Shown here piece by piece: positions 1 through 5,570 of a stretch of DNA of 12,077 nucleotides. How positions within the stretch are numbered: position 1 is the stretch's first letter; every line of letters starts with the position of its first letter. The notes beneath the pieces are model-generated. The model was not told the origin of the DNA. It saw only the letters and a program-made list of their open reading frames with translations, and did not search any database. A program made the position numbers and the translations under genes. The DNA is from Clostridiales bacterium. Its GTDB lineage: Bacteria; Bacillota; Clostridia; Tissierellales; Sedimentibacteraceae. The stretch spans positions 1 through 12,077 of the forward strand of contig DMJQ01000076.1 of assembly GCA_003457065.1 (NCBI GenBank), read 5' to 3'.

Positions 1-139
1 TACCCAGTTTGCCATTGTTGCCCTTGGCAGCTGTAGTCCTAAGCTTTTCCAATGATTCTCCTGTCTATGAAGAGGAGAACCCATGTAATATTTTATATAT
101 TATTTGTGAAAGAAGGCTTGGAGTTACGATGGAATCATG

Positions 140-165
140 ACCACCGGCTCAGCCGGTGGTTTATT
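140..165 (+). terminator. GC-rich hairpin followed by a short T-rich run
   Basis: A perfect 9-bp stem (ACCACCGGC at 140-148 with GCCGGTGGT at 152-160) closes a 3-base loop and is followed by TTTATT. It would work as an intrinsic terminator for a gene lying left of the window. Compact GC-rich hairpins of this form also mark the ends of IS200/IS605-type elements, so it could be the right end of such an element; no transposase is in view to decide. Confidence 0.55.
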
Positions 166-182
166 GTATATACCAAAAATTG

Positions 183-203
183 AAAAACTCTTCAGAGTTT
201 TTT
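183..203. terminator. perfect 20-base palindromic hairpin, bidirectional terminator candidate
   Basis: AAAAACTCT (183-191) and AGAGTTTTT (194-202) are perfect inverted copies around TC, with another T following. The A-run on the left and T-run on the right would allow termination in either direction. The stem is A/T-rich at its base, so the strength is uncertain. It lies 23 bases after the GC-rich hairpin and may be a back-up terminator. Confidence 0.45.
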
Positions 204-362
204 AAGCTTTTAGAGTATTATCTCATATTGAATTTTTTATTTAAATACGCTGTCTTATTAAGCGGTTACGAATTTGATCAATTGTAGTTAAGAAATTCCG
301 TTATCATTCGAAAAATAGAACTTATTATATCCCTTCATAAATAGAAAATAAAATAGTTTATA

Positions 363-402
363 TAAATTTCTAGCAAAATGCCACCCTAAGGATAGAAATT
401 TA
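363..402 (+). promoter_or_regulatory. leader hairpin upstream of the exporter operon
   Basis: TAAATTTCTA (363-372) and TAGAAATTTA (393-402) form a perfect 10-bp stem with a 20-base loop. The loop contains a minimal ORF, ATG CCA CCC TAA (378-389), encoding Met-Pro-Pro, with no clear ribosome binding site. The hairpin ends only 4 bases before the terminator-like hairpin at 407-444, so the two could form parts of an attenuator controlling the exporter genes. That function is inference; an alternative antiterminator pairing was not found by eye. Confidence 0.4.
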
Positions 403-406
403 CAAA

Positions 407-451
407 TAGATGTAGTATCATATATTTAGTTGATACTACATCTACTTTTTT
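407..451 (+). terminator. strong intrinsic terminator or attenuator before the exporter operon
   Basis: TAGATGTAGTATCA (407-420) pairs perfectly with TGATACTACATCTA (431-444) across a 10-base loop and is followed by C and six T residues. This is a textbook Rho-independent terminator shape. It sits 20 bases before the start codon at 471, with the AAGGAG ribosome site (about 458-463) directly after the T-run. A terminator this close to a start suggests conditional read-through (attenuation). The simpler alternative is that it ends an upstream transcript and a promoter overlaps it. Confidence 0.65.
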
Positions 452-470
452 AATAAAAAGGAGCAATAAA

Positions 471-584
471 ATGGACAATACAAAACGCCAAATCACAACA
501 ATCACACGAGATGTAACCAAATTCACCGTACGTCTACTAAAACAGAAGGTGTGGGATCAAAATGAGCAAACAAAGGCGGATTAA
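471..584 (+). CDS. 37-residue leader ORF overlapping the first exporter gene
   Basis: This ORF starts at ATG with a good ribosome site (AAGGAG, 7 bases upstream). It encodes 37 residues, beginning MDNTKRQITT and ending NEQTKAD, basic and without a membrane segment. It runs 23 bases past the start of the ABC gene at 562, in another frame, so translation of the two may be coupled; the ABC start itself has only a modest ribosome site (AAGGTGTGGG). I do not recognise the product. It could be a regulatory leader peptide, a small accessory protein, or the stub of a larger lost gene. The terminator hairpin just upstream favours a role in expression control. Confidence 0.5.
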   Translation: MDNTKRQITTITRDVTKFTVRLLKQKVWDQNEQTKAD

Positions 585-2322
585 AAATGTCACAGCCCCC
601 AATCGTATCTTGTCCTATTTCAAAATGGAATTATGCCCTCTAACATTGGTAACTATTTCAGGTATCCTTTATAACGCCGGCATGCTTGCAGGTCCCTATT
701 TTGAAGGGCTGCTGGCACAGCGTTTGTTGGACATTATTAAGGGATATAAAGACTTCTACTCTATGGTCAGACTTGCAATTACTTACCTTGCAGTCATCCT
801 CATTGTACAGCTCATGCGTAGCATAAAGCGATTTTATGTGAGGCGCTTTGCCAATAATACCAGTCGTAATATGCGCCATATGCTGTATAACAGCCTGGTA
901 AACATGAGTAAGGATGAATTGGAGCAGGAGGTTCTTGGAGCCGTGATGACAAAAGCCATAGCCGATGTGGATGCCTGTGTAGAGGGAATGAGAAAATTTA
1001 CCACAGAGGTTTTTGATACTGGCGTAGTTATAGTAGCTTATCTTTCCTTGCTTTTCTTTTATGATTGGCGACTGACTTTAATTTCGTGTATCTTCACGCC
1101 CATTGCATATTTCATTGCCGAACGGCTTAAAACCCGTATCACATGTTACAATGCGGAATACAAAAAAAGTACAGATAAACTTAATAATGCGACCATGGAC
1201 AGAATCTCAAATGCCATCACCTACCGTATTTATGGCAGCGAGCAAAACCGTGACATAGCTTACGAAACCCACCTTAAGAACTACGAAAAACGTGCTGTTT
1301 CAGCAAATATATGGGAAAATACCATGCAGCCACTTTATAACATTATATCTATGAGTGGCGCTGTCCTGATTGTTTACTTAGGAGCAAAAAATGTACTGGG
1401 GACAGGATGGACCAGCTGGAATATAGCAGCCTTTACCACCTTTCTTTCCGCCTTTACAAAAATGGCACTTAAATCCTCAAAGGCGGCAAAGTTGTTTAAC
1501 TCAGTGCAAAAGGCAAAGGTATCATGGGCAAGGATTAAGCCGCTGATGAAGGAATATGTGGAACCAAATACTAAGACCTCAATTGATTTTTCACAGCCTG
1601 TGAAACTCGTTGTATCTAATTTATCACTTCGCTGGCCAGGCAGTTCCTGGATAATAAAAGATATTTCTTTTTTTGCCTATCCAGGACAGATCATCGGAGT
1701 AACAGGATCCATTGCCTGCGGCAAATCCACACTGGGCAAAGCATTTATTGGCGAAGTTCCCTATGATGGGAGCATACGAGTGTGGGAACGAGAATTATCA
1801 GAGCTAAGTGACTACGAACGCAGCAGACTAATTTCCTATATGGGACACGAGTCAGAACTGATGAGCGACAGTATCGAAGAAAATATTCAGTTAGGAGAAC
1901 AAAGGGGCATTACACCTTATCTTCAAGCAGTATGCTTTGATGAAGAAGTAGCACAGATGCCACAAGGAGCTTCCACTTCAGTAGGCAGTAGCGGCATAAG
2001 GCTTTCAGGCGGTCAGCAAGCACGAACTGCCTTAGCTCGCACTCTTTACAACGCACAGCAAATTTTAATTTTAGATGACCCTTTTTCAGCAGTTGATAGA
2101 ATCACGGAGAAAGAAATCTTCAAAAACCTGCATACGCTGACGAAAGATAAGATAGTGATTCTTATTTCTCATCGCCTGTATATGTTTCCAACATTTGATA
2201 AAGTGCTGTTTTTAGACGACGGTGCATGCATATTTTCTACACATGAGGAATTGATGCAGGAAAATTGCGCTTATGCAAAGCTGTATAACGCACAGGTGGA
2301 AGGAAGTGAGCAAAACGAATAA
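562..2322 (+). CDS. ABC exporter half-transporter, subunit with degenerate catalytic residue
   Basis: A 586-residue fusion of an exporter-type membrane domain (about residues 20-310, six hydrophobic segments expected) and an ATP-binding domain (about 345-580). The ATP domain has a Walker A loop GSIACGKST (382-390), a perfect LSGGQ signature (481-485), Walker B ILILDD (501-506) and the switch histidine H537. Two positions deviate. The catalytic glutamate after Walker B is Asp (D506), and the Q-loop glutamine is replaced by His (H429, in YMGHES). Such a domain usually forms the non-hydrolysing ATP site of a heterodimer. Its partner is the next gene, whose start overlaps this gene's end by 17 bases. 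The likely role is export of drugs, lipids or peptides across the cytoplasmic membrane; the substrate cannot be read from the sequence. Confidence 0.93.
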   Translation: MSKQRRIKNVTAPNRILSYFKMELCPLTLVTISGILYNAGMLAGPYFEGLLAQRLLDIIKGYKDFYSMVRLAITYLAVILIVQLMRSIKRFYVRRFANNTSRNMRHMLYNSLVNMSKDELEQEVLGAVMTKAIADVDACVEGMRKFTTEVFDTGVVIVAYLSLLFFYDWRLTLISCIFTPIAYFIAERLKTRITCYNAEYKKSTDKLNNATMDRISNAITYRIYGSEQNRDIAYETHLKNYEKRAVSANIWENTMQPLYNIISMSGAVLIVYLGAKNVLGTGWTSWNIAAFTTFLSAFTKMALKSSKAAKLFNSVQKAKVSWARIKPLMKEYVEPNTKTSIDFSQPVKLVVSNLSLRWPGSSWIIKDISFFAYPGQIIGVTGSIACGKSTLGKAFIGEVPYDGSIRVWERELSELSDYERSRLISYMGHESELMSDSIEENIQLGEQRGITPYLQAVCFDEEVAQMPQGASTSVGSSGIRLSGGQQARTALARTLYNAQQILILDDPFSAVDRITEKEIFKNLHTLTKDKIVILISHRLYMFPTFDKVLFLDDGACIFSTHEELMQENCAYAKLYNAQVEGSEQNE

Positions 2323-3976
2323 TAAGAGCAACCTTAAATCAGTTGTACGCAAAATTATTTCATCCTCTAAATGGATGACTCTTTTGACTGTATTTATTAT
2401 AGCAGGTGCGATTGTAACGGCGCTTTTCCCGCCACTTGTTTTAGAACGTATCGTCAATCTCCTTACTGCACTGCAGCAAGTTCCACTTAATCTCGCTCTG
2501 ACTTACTTTGGATCGCTTGCCATTTCAGGGTTATTTGAGTCAGGGCAGAATATAATGATTACTAAGTTTGGACAAAAGGTCACTCACGGTCTGCGAAGCG
2601 AAATGTGTGCAAAGCTTCAACATCTACCTGCTGCCTATTTCACAAGAAATGAACCCGGCAAAATAACCTCGCAGTTTGTAAACGACGTTGATGCGGTGGA
2701 TTCCATGTTTACAAATGGTATCATAAGTATGTTTGCCGACGCTTTGAAGATACTCAGTATTCTGGGAGTTATCTTTTATAAAAACAAAGGTCTTGGTTTG
2801 ATGATGATATTGATTACACCGCTAATGTTTACTATGACACGCCTGTTCCAAAAGCGGATACTGAAGGCACAGCTTACCAATCGCATCGCCATTAGCAAGG
2901 TAAACAACCATGTACCGGAGACTATTGGCAACATTCGCATGATTCATACCATGTTCCGCCAAAAATACATGGAGCAGAAATATGATGATTACATCGAGGA
3001 AAGCTATCGTGCAACAGACAAATCCAATCTGTACGATTCCATTTATTCTCCAATTGTCATCTTTATCAGCTCATGTATCATTGCAGTGATCATGATATTC
3101 TCTGCCTCGGGAGGGCAAGTACAGCAGTTCTTTGGCATAACCGTTGGCACGGCTGTAGCAATTATTGCTTATGTGAGCAAGGTTTTTGAACCGCTGGAAA
3201 GTATCGGTATGGAGATTCAGAACATCCAATCCGCTGTTGCAGGAGTAAAAAGAATCAATGAATTCTTACAGGAACCGGAACGAAAAAAAACTGATTCATC
3301 CATCACTAATATAGAACTTACCCCAAGGAATGAGCCATATATTCACTTTGACCATGTGAGCTTTGGTTATGATAACAAAAATACTTTATTCAGTGACCTA
3401 TGCTTTACAGTAGAAAGTGGCGAAGCAGTTACCTTCGTGGGTAGAACAGGTGCAGGCAAAAGTACCATCTTCCGTTTGCTTCTTGGATTGTATAGTCCCG
3501 ATGAAGGAAAAGTGCTTGTAAGTGGTATGAATGCCGATAAAATCCCCGATGAACAAAAAAGAAAATTGTTCGGTTATGTGGAGCAGTCCTTTCATCTGGT
3601 ATCCGGTACGGTTAGAGATCAAATTTCTTTGTTCAACTCTGAAATCAGTTTCAAACAAGTGGAGGATGCAGCAAAGTTGGTTGGATTACACGAGAGTATT
3701 TTAACTCTTGAAAACGGATATGACACACCTGCTGAAAATGCTATTTTTTCACAGGGTCAATTTCAGTTGCTCTCCATTGCACGAGCAGTTGCTACTTCCC
3801 CAAAAATCCTGCTGCTGGATGAAATCACCGCGAATCTTGACAGCTATACCGAGCGTCAGGTTCTGGAAGCGCTAAAGCGTGCATCTCAAGGTAGAACCGT
3901 GATTTCTATTTCTCACCGCTTACATGAGTATACTCATAACCATCGGATTATACAAATAGGAAATCAAAGCAGGTAA
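2306..3976 (+). CDS. ABC exporter half-transporter, catalytic partner subunit
   Basis: A 556-residue half-transporter starting at GTG 2306, chosen because AGGTGG (2294-2299) lies 6 bases upstream; an upstream ATG at 2273 has no such site. The membrane domain covers about residues 20-305 and the ATP domain 340-556. Walker A is GRTGAGKST (379-387), the Q-loop has its glutamine (Q427), Walker B is ILLLDE with the catalytic Glu (E506), and the switch His is H537. The signature is degenerate: FSQGQ instead of LSGGQ (481-485). This complements the preceding gene exactly: its intact Walker B faces the partner's intact signature, as in LmrCD, BmrCD and TM287/288 type exporters. The 17-base overlap supports equal, coupled synthesis. 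The substrate is unknown; drug efflux is a reasonable guess given the TetR gene nearby. Confidence 0.93.
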   Translation: MSKTNNKSNLKSVVRKIISSSKWMTLLTVFIIAGAIVTALFPPLVLERIVNLLTALQQVPLNLALTYFGSLAISGLFESGQNIMITKFGQKVTHGLRSEMCAKLQHLPAAYFTRNEPGKITSQFVNDVDAVDSMFTNGIISMFADALKILSILGVIFYKNKGLGLMMILITPLMFTMTRLFQKRILKAQLTNRIAISKVNNHVPETIGNIRMIHTMFRQKYMEQKYDDYIEESYRATDKSNLYDSIYSPIVIFISSCIIAVIMIFSASGGQVQQFFGITVGTAVAIIAYVSKVFEPLESIGMEIQNIQSAVAGVKRINEFLQEPERKKTDSSITNIELTPRNEPYIHFDHVSFGYDNKNTLFSDLCFTVESGEAVTFVGRTGAGKSTIFRLLLGLYSPDEGKVLVSGMNADKIPDEQKRKLFGYVEQSFHLVSGTVRDQISLFNSEISFKQVEDAAKLVGLHESILTLENGYDTPAENAIFSQGQFQLLSIARAVATSPKILLLDEITANLDSYTERQVLEALKRASQGRTVISISHRLHEYTHNHRIIQIGNQSR

Positions 3977-4026
3977 GCTTTTACAAAAGCATAAACTTCA
4001 ATAAAAATCAAACTGAGGCTATGAAA

Positions 4027-4074
4027 AGAAATACTAACTTGCCTGAGATTTAATCTCGGTAAATTAGTATTTCT
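4027..4074. terminator. long imperfect hairpin after the exporter genes
   Basis: AGAAATACTAA (4027-4037) pairs perfectly with TTAGTATTTCT (4064-4074). The stem continues inward after one mismatch through TT/AA, a G-T pair, CC/GG and GAGAT/ATCTC to a TTA loop, about 21 pairs in all. It lies 50 bases after the second ABC gene. No run of T follows on the + strand, so it may act as an mRNA-stabilising hairpin or a weak terminator rather than a standard intrinsic terminator. Confidence 0.5.
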
Positions 4075-4184
4075 AATTAAGTGGCTCTTTCCAATTGTTG
4101 AGGATAGACTATCTTCCTTATGCATCATTTCCCGGTTTGTCCTAGTCAAGCAAAATTGTAACACCAGTGTATAAATTTTTTTGT

Positions 4185-4209
4185 TATGCGGCACAACGTG
4201 CAGCATAAG
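4185..4209. repeat. short palindrome in the intergenic gap
   Basis: TTATGC (4185-4190) pairs with GCATAA (4204-4209), and GCAC (4192-4195) with GTGC (4199-4202), with one mismatch and an AAC loop. It is not followed by T residues. It could bind a dimeric regulator or be a relic; its distance from the TetR promoter (about 95 bases) makes direct control of that promoter less likely. Confidence 0.35.
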
Positions 4210-4303
4210 AAGGTCTATACTCTATTTTGTGGATGCTACTGCATCAAGTATAAAAGTAAAAATAAGTGTTTTATTCGTTTTGTTATAAGTTACTGTTTTT
4301 CTA

Positions 4304-4332
4304 TTGACCTTAACCAAAAGATATAGTATAAT
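4304..4332 (+). promoter_or_regulatory. near-consensus sigma-A promoter of the TetR unit
   Basis: TTGACC (4304-4309) and TATAAT (4327-4332) are separated by exactly 17 bases. This is the best promoter in the window, with one mismatch to consensus in the -35 box. Transcription should begin near 4339, inside the palindrome at 4333-4366, which suggests tight repression of an intrinsically strong promoter. Confidence 0.85.
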
Positions 4333-4366
4333 CTATGTGACTTAAAAAATGTTATTAGTCATATAG
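4333..4366 (+). promoter_or_regulatory. palindromic operator over the TetR transcription start
   Basis: CTATGTGACT (4333-4342) and AGTCATATAG (4357-4366) match as inverted repeats in 9 of 10 positions, centred on a 14-base AT-rich spacer. The repeat starts directly after the -10 box and covers the expected start point and 5' end of the transcript. This is the usual place for autorepression by a TetR-family dimer, so the downstream regulator is the likely ligand; that is inference from position and symmetry. Confidence 0.65.
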
Positions 4367-4373
4367 AATTGAG

Positions 4374-4961
4374 GTGGTTTTTATTCCAAAGGGATTCACT
4401 GAAACAGAAAAAGAAAATATCAGAGAAAAACTCATCCAAGAATGTAAAGAACAGTGGGAACAGTTTGGTTATCGTAAAACAAACATTGATACTCTGTGTT
4501 CAAAATCAGGTATATCCAAAGGTGCCTTCTATATCTTTTTTTCTTCTAAAGAACACCTTTTTTTAGAAACCATAAAAAAAGTCCAACGTGATCTTTACGA
4601 CTTAATGGAAAAAATTATGGAGAAAGAAGAAAACAAAAACGGGGTTCGCCAAGCTCTAAAGGCAGTGTATTTAGAATATGACAAAAGTCCTTTTCTTTAC
4701 AACACGACCAGTACCGATTTTGTTAGCTTCTTAAATAAGATTTCCACTGAAGAAAGAGAAAGTATTACACAAGACAGCTTGAGTTGTGCAAAAAAATTAT
4801 TTAAGGTGCCTTTTTTGAGCCTTCGCATAAGTGAAGAAAAGGCTCTTTCAGTCATGTCAGCACTGCTTTTTACAATTACAAGTAAAGAAAAGATGATATG
4901 CAACCATTTTGAAGTTTTTCAATTTATGCTGGATAACCTCATTAACCAAATATTTGAATAG
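4374..4961 (+). CDS. TetR/AcrR-family transcriptional regulator
   Basis: A 195-residue protein when read from GTG 4374, typical of the TetR family (about 190-220). The N-terminal DNA-binding domain is clear: a helix rich in charged residues (10-30), then the helix-turn-helix around residues 36-60 with TNIDTLCSKSGISKGAFY and the following FFSSKEHLF. The C-terminal two thirds form the ligand-binding region, whose ligand cannot be inferred. The start is uncertain: GTG 4374 lies inside the Shine-Dalgarno sequence GAGGTGG (4371-4377), whereas an ATT codon at 4383 (giving IPKGFTE as the start) has an ideal 5-base spacing. It shares a transcript with the membrane protein at 4972 and likely represses its own promoter; the exporter upstream is a plausible second target. 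Confidence 0.9.
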   Translation: MVFIPKGFTETEKENIREKLIQECKEQWEQFGYRKTNIDTLCSKSGISKGAFYIFFSSKEHLFLETIKKVQRDLYDLMEKIMEKEENKNGVRQALKAVYLEYDKSPFLYNTTSTDFVSFLNKISTEERESITQDSLSCAKKLFKVPFLSLRISEEKALSVMSALLFTITSKEKMICNHFEVFQFMLDNLINQIFE

Positions 4962-4971
4962 GAGAAGAACT

Positions 4972-5220
4972 ATGAATAAGTTTAATTTAAAGGAGCATAA
5001 GTATAGATCTCTGGAGTTTGCCCAAAAGGCAGCTAGCGGAACATATCCAACAATAAAAATTGCTACAATAGGTTCTTTTGTTGGAATTACAGTCGGGATG
5101 ATACTTTTGATTGCTGGTTGTCTTGGAATAGCTATAAAAAGTATTTGGGGGATCGGTAGTGCTATGGCAGGTGGTGTAGCAGTAACTTCAAATTTAATAA
5201 ACTTAAAGCGAATCAAATGA
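4972..5220 (+). CDS. 82-residue membrane protein co-transcribed with the TetR gene
   Basis: The ORF starts at ATG 4972; its ribosome site GGAG (4961-4964) overlaps the TetR stop codon (4959-4961), so the two genes form one operon. The first 25 residues are polar and basic. A hydrophobic stretch from about residue 28 to 55 (IATIGSFVGITVGMILLIAG and onward) and a second weaker one around 58-72, rich in Gly and Ala, suggest one or two membrane helices, followed by a basic tail ending NLKRIK. I do not recognise a family. Co-regulation with a TetR gene next to an exporter suggests a membrane-stress or efflux-related role, which is inference. A longer version from ATG 4909 in the same frame would overlap the TetR gene and lacks a ribosome site. 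Confidence 0.8.
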   Translation: MNKFNLKEHKYRSLEFAQKAASGTYPTIKIATIGSFVGITVGMILLIAGCLGIAIKSIWGIGSAMAGGVAVTSNLINLKRIK

Positions 5221-5283
5221 ACACACCCCTGTACGCTTAAATCGGTTTTACTAAAGCTAATCTTGGATTATACAAAAAAAATT

Positions 5284-5315
5284 GGCAAACCTCGCTATTT
5301 ACGGCTTGGTTTGCC
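5284..5315. terminator. bidirectional terminator between convergent units
   Basis: GGCAAACC (5284-5291) and GGTTTGCC (5308-5315) form a perfect 8-bp stem with a 16-base loop. On the - strand it is followed by AA and eight T residues, a strong intrinsic terminator. On the + strand the tail is CGCTTTTC, weaker. It separates the + strand TetR unit from - strand transcription coming from mgtA and from the radical SAM stub, whose stop codon is only six bases before the hairpin on the - strand. Confidence 0.75.
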
Positions 5316-5321
5316 CGCTTT

Positions 5322-5453
5322 TCATTTCACCATTATACTTATTTCTTTTTCAATTTGTCTATGATGTGCCTTTGAATAGCAACATTTGCATTGAAGATTA
5401 CACCGATTTGTAATACTTATATCTGGCAATAACAAGAAAGTTATATGATTCAT
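5322..5453 (-). pseudogene. N-terminal stub of a radical SAM protein
   Basis: On the - strand an ATG at 5453 opens a 43-codon frame containing SITNRCNLQCKCCYSK. The cysteines fit the CxxxCxxC iron-sulfur motif of radical SAM enzymes (C, three residues, C, two residues, C), and the preceding ITNRCN and following Y are typical of that family's first strand and loop. After 43 residues the frame ends at TGA and runs straight into the terminator at 5284-5315, so the remainder of an enzyme of normally 300 or more residues is missing. The start has only a weak, too-close ribosome site. It is best read as a truncated gene. Which radical SAM subfamily it came from cannot be told. Confidence 0.6.
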
Positions 5454-5570
5454 CCTGCAGTTATAAAATTCAAAAATTATTAATAACGAAACCTTGCTTA
5501 TGTAAATTGTTAATTTAGATATATTAAAAATTAAGTTTGGACAAAAATATATCCTTTATATACAATCCTT
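5454..5570. other. short AT-rich gap after mgtA
   Basis: No gene is seen. A weak - strand hairpin (five T/A pairs around AAAGG, about 5546-5560) followed by TTTTTG lies just beyond the mgtA stop. It might serve as a terminator but is all A/T; the stronger signal is at 5284-5315. Confidence 0.3.

Larger units (their letters stand above)
1..362. other. gene-poor left edge, no convincing gene
   Basis: No reading frame here has a start, ribosome binding site and family resemblance together. One + frame stays open from the window edge to a TGA near 138, but it is not recognisable as a protein and could be chance or the tail of something outside the window. Two hairpins (140-160 and 183-202) suggest transcription from the left ends here. 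The AT-rich part from 205 to 362 is where the promoter of the downstream exporter operon should lie. A weak candidate is TTATCA at 301-306, 16 bases, then TATTAT at 323-328; the -35 match is poor. Confidence 0.4.
3977..4303. other. intergenic region with two hairpins
   Basis: This 327-base gap between the exporter operon and the TetR promoter has no ORF with a credible start or family resemblance. It holds a long hairpin (4027-4074), probably the exporter terminator, and a second smaller palindrome (4185-4209). The remaining sequence could be the relic of an older gene but nothing identifies one. Confidence 0.5.

Noticed and set aside
658..879. - strand open frame inside the first ABC gene
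   Set aside because: It is opposite to a clear exporter gene, has no ribosome site and no family resemblance.
2212..2457. - strand frame across the junction of the two ABC genes
   Set aside because: It is a shadow of the overlapping coding regions; hydrophobic stretches arise from the complement of the membrane domain.
3964..4206. 80-codon - strand frame after the exporter
   Set aside because: It runs through the long hairpin 4027-4074, has no ribosome site, and no recognisable protein pattern.
5546..5562. Terminator directly after mgtA
   Set aside because: The stem is only five A/T pairs; the stronger hairpin at 5284-5315 is the better candidate.
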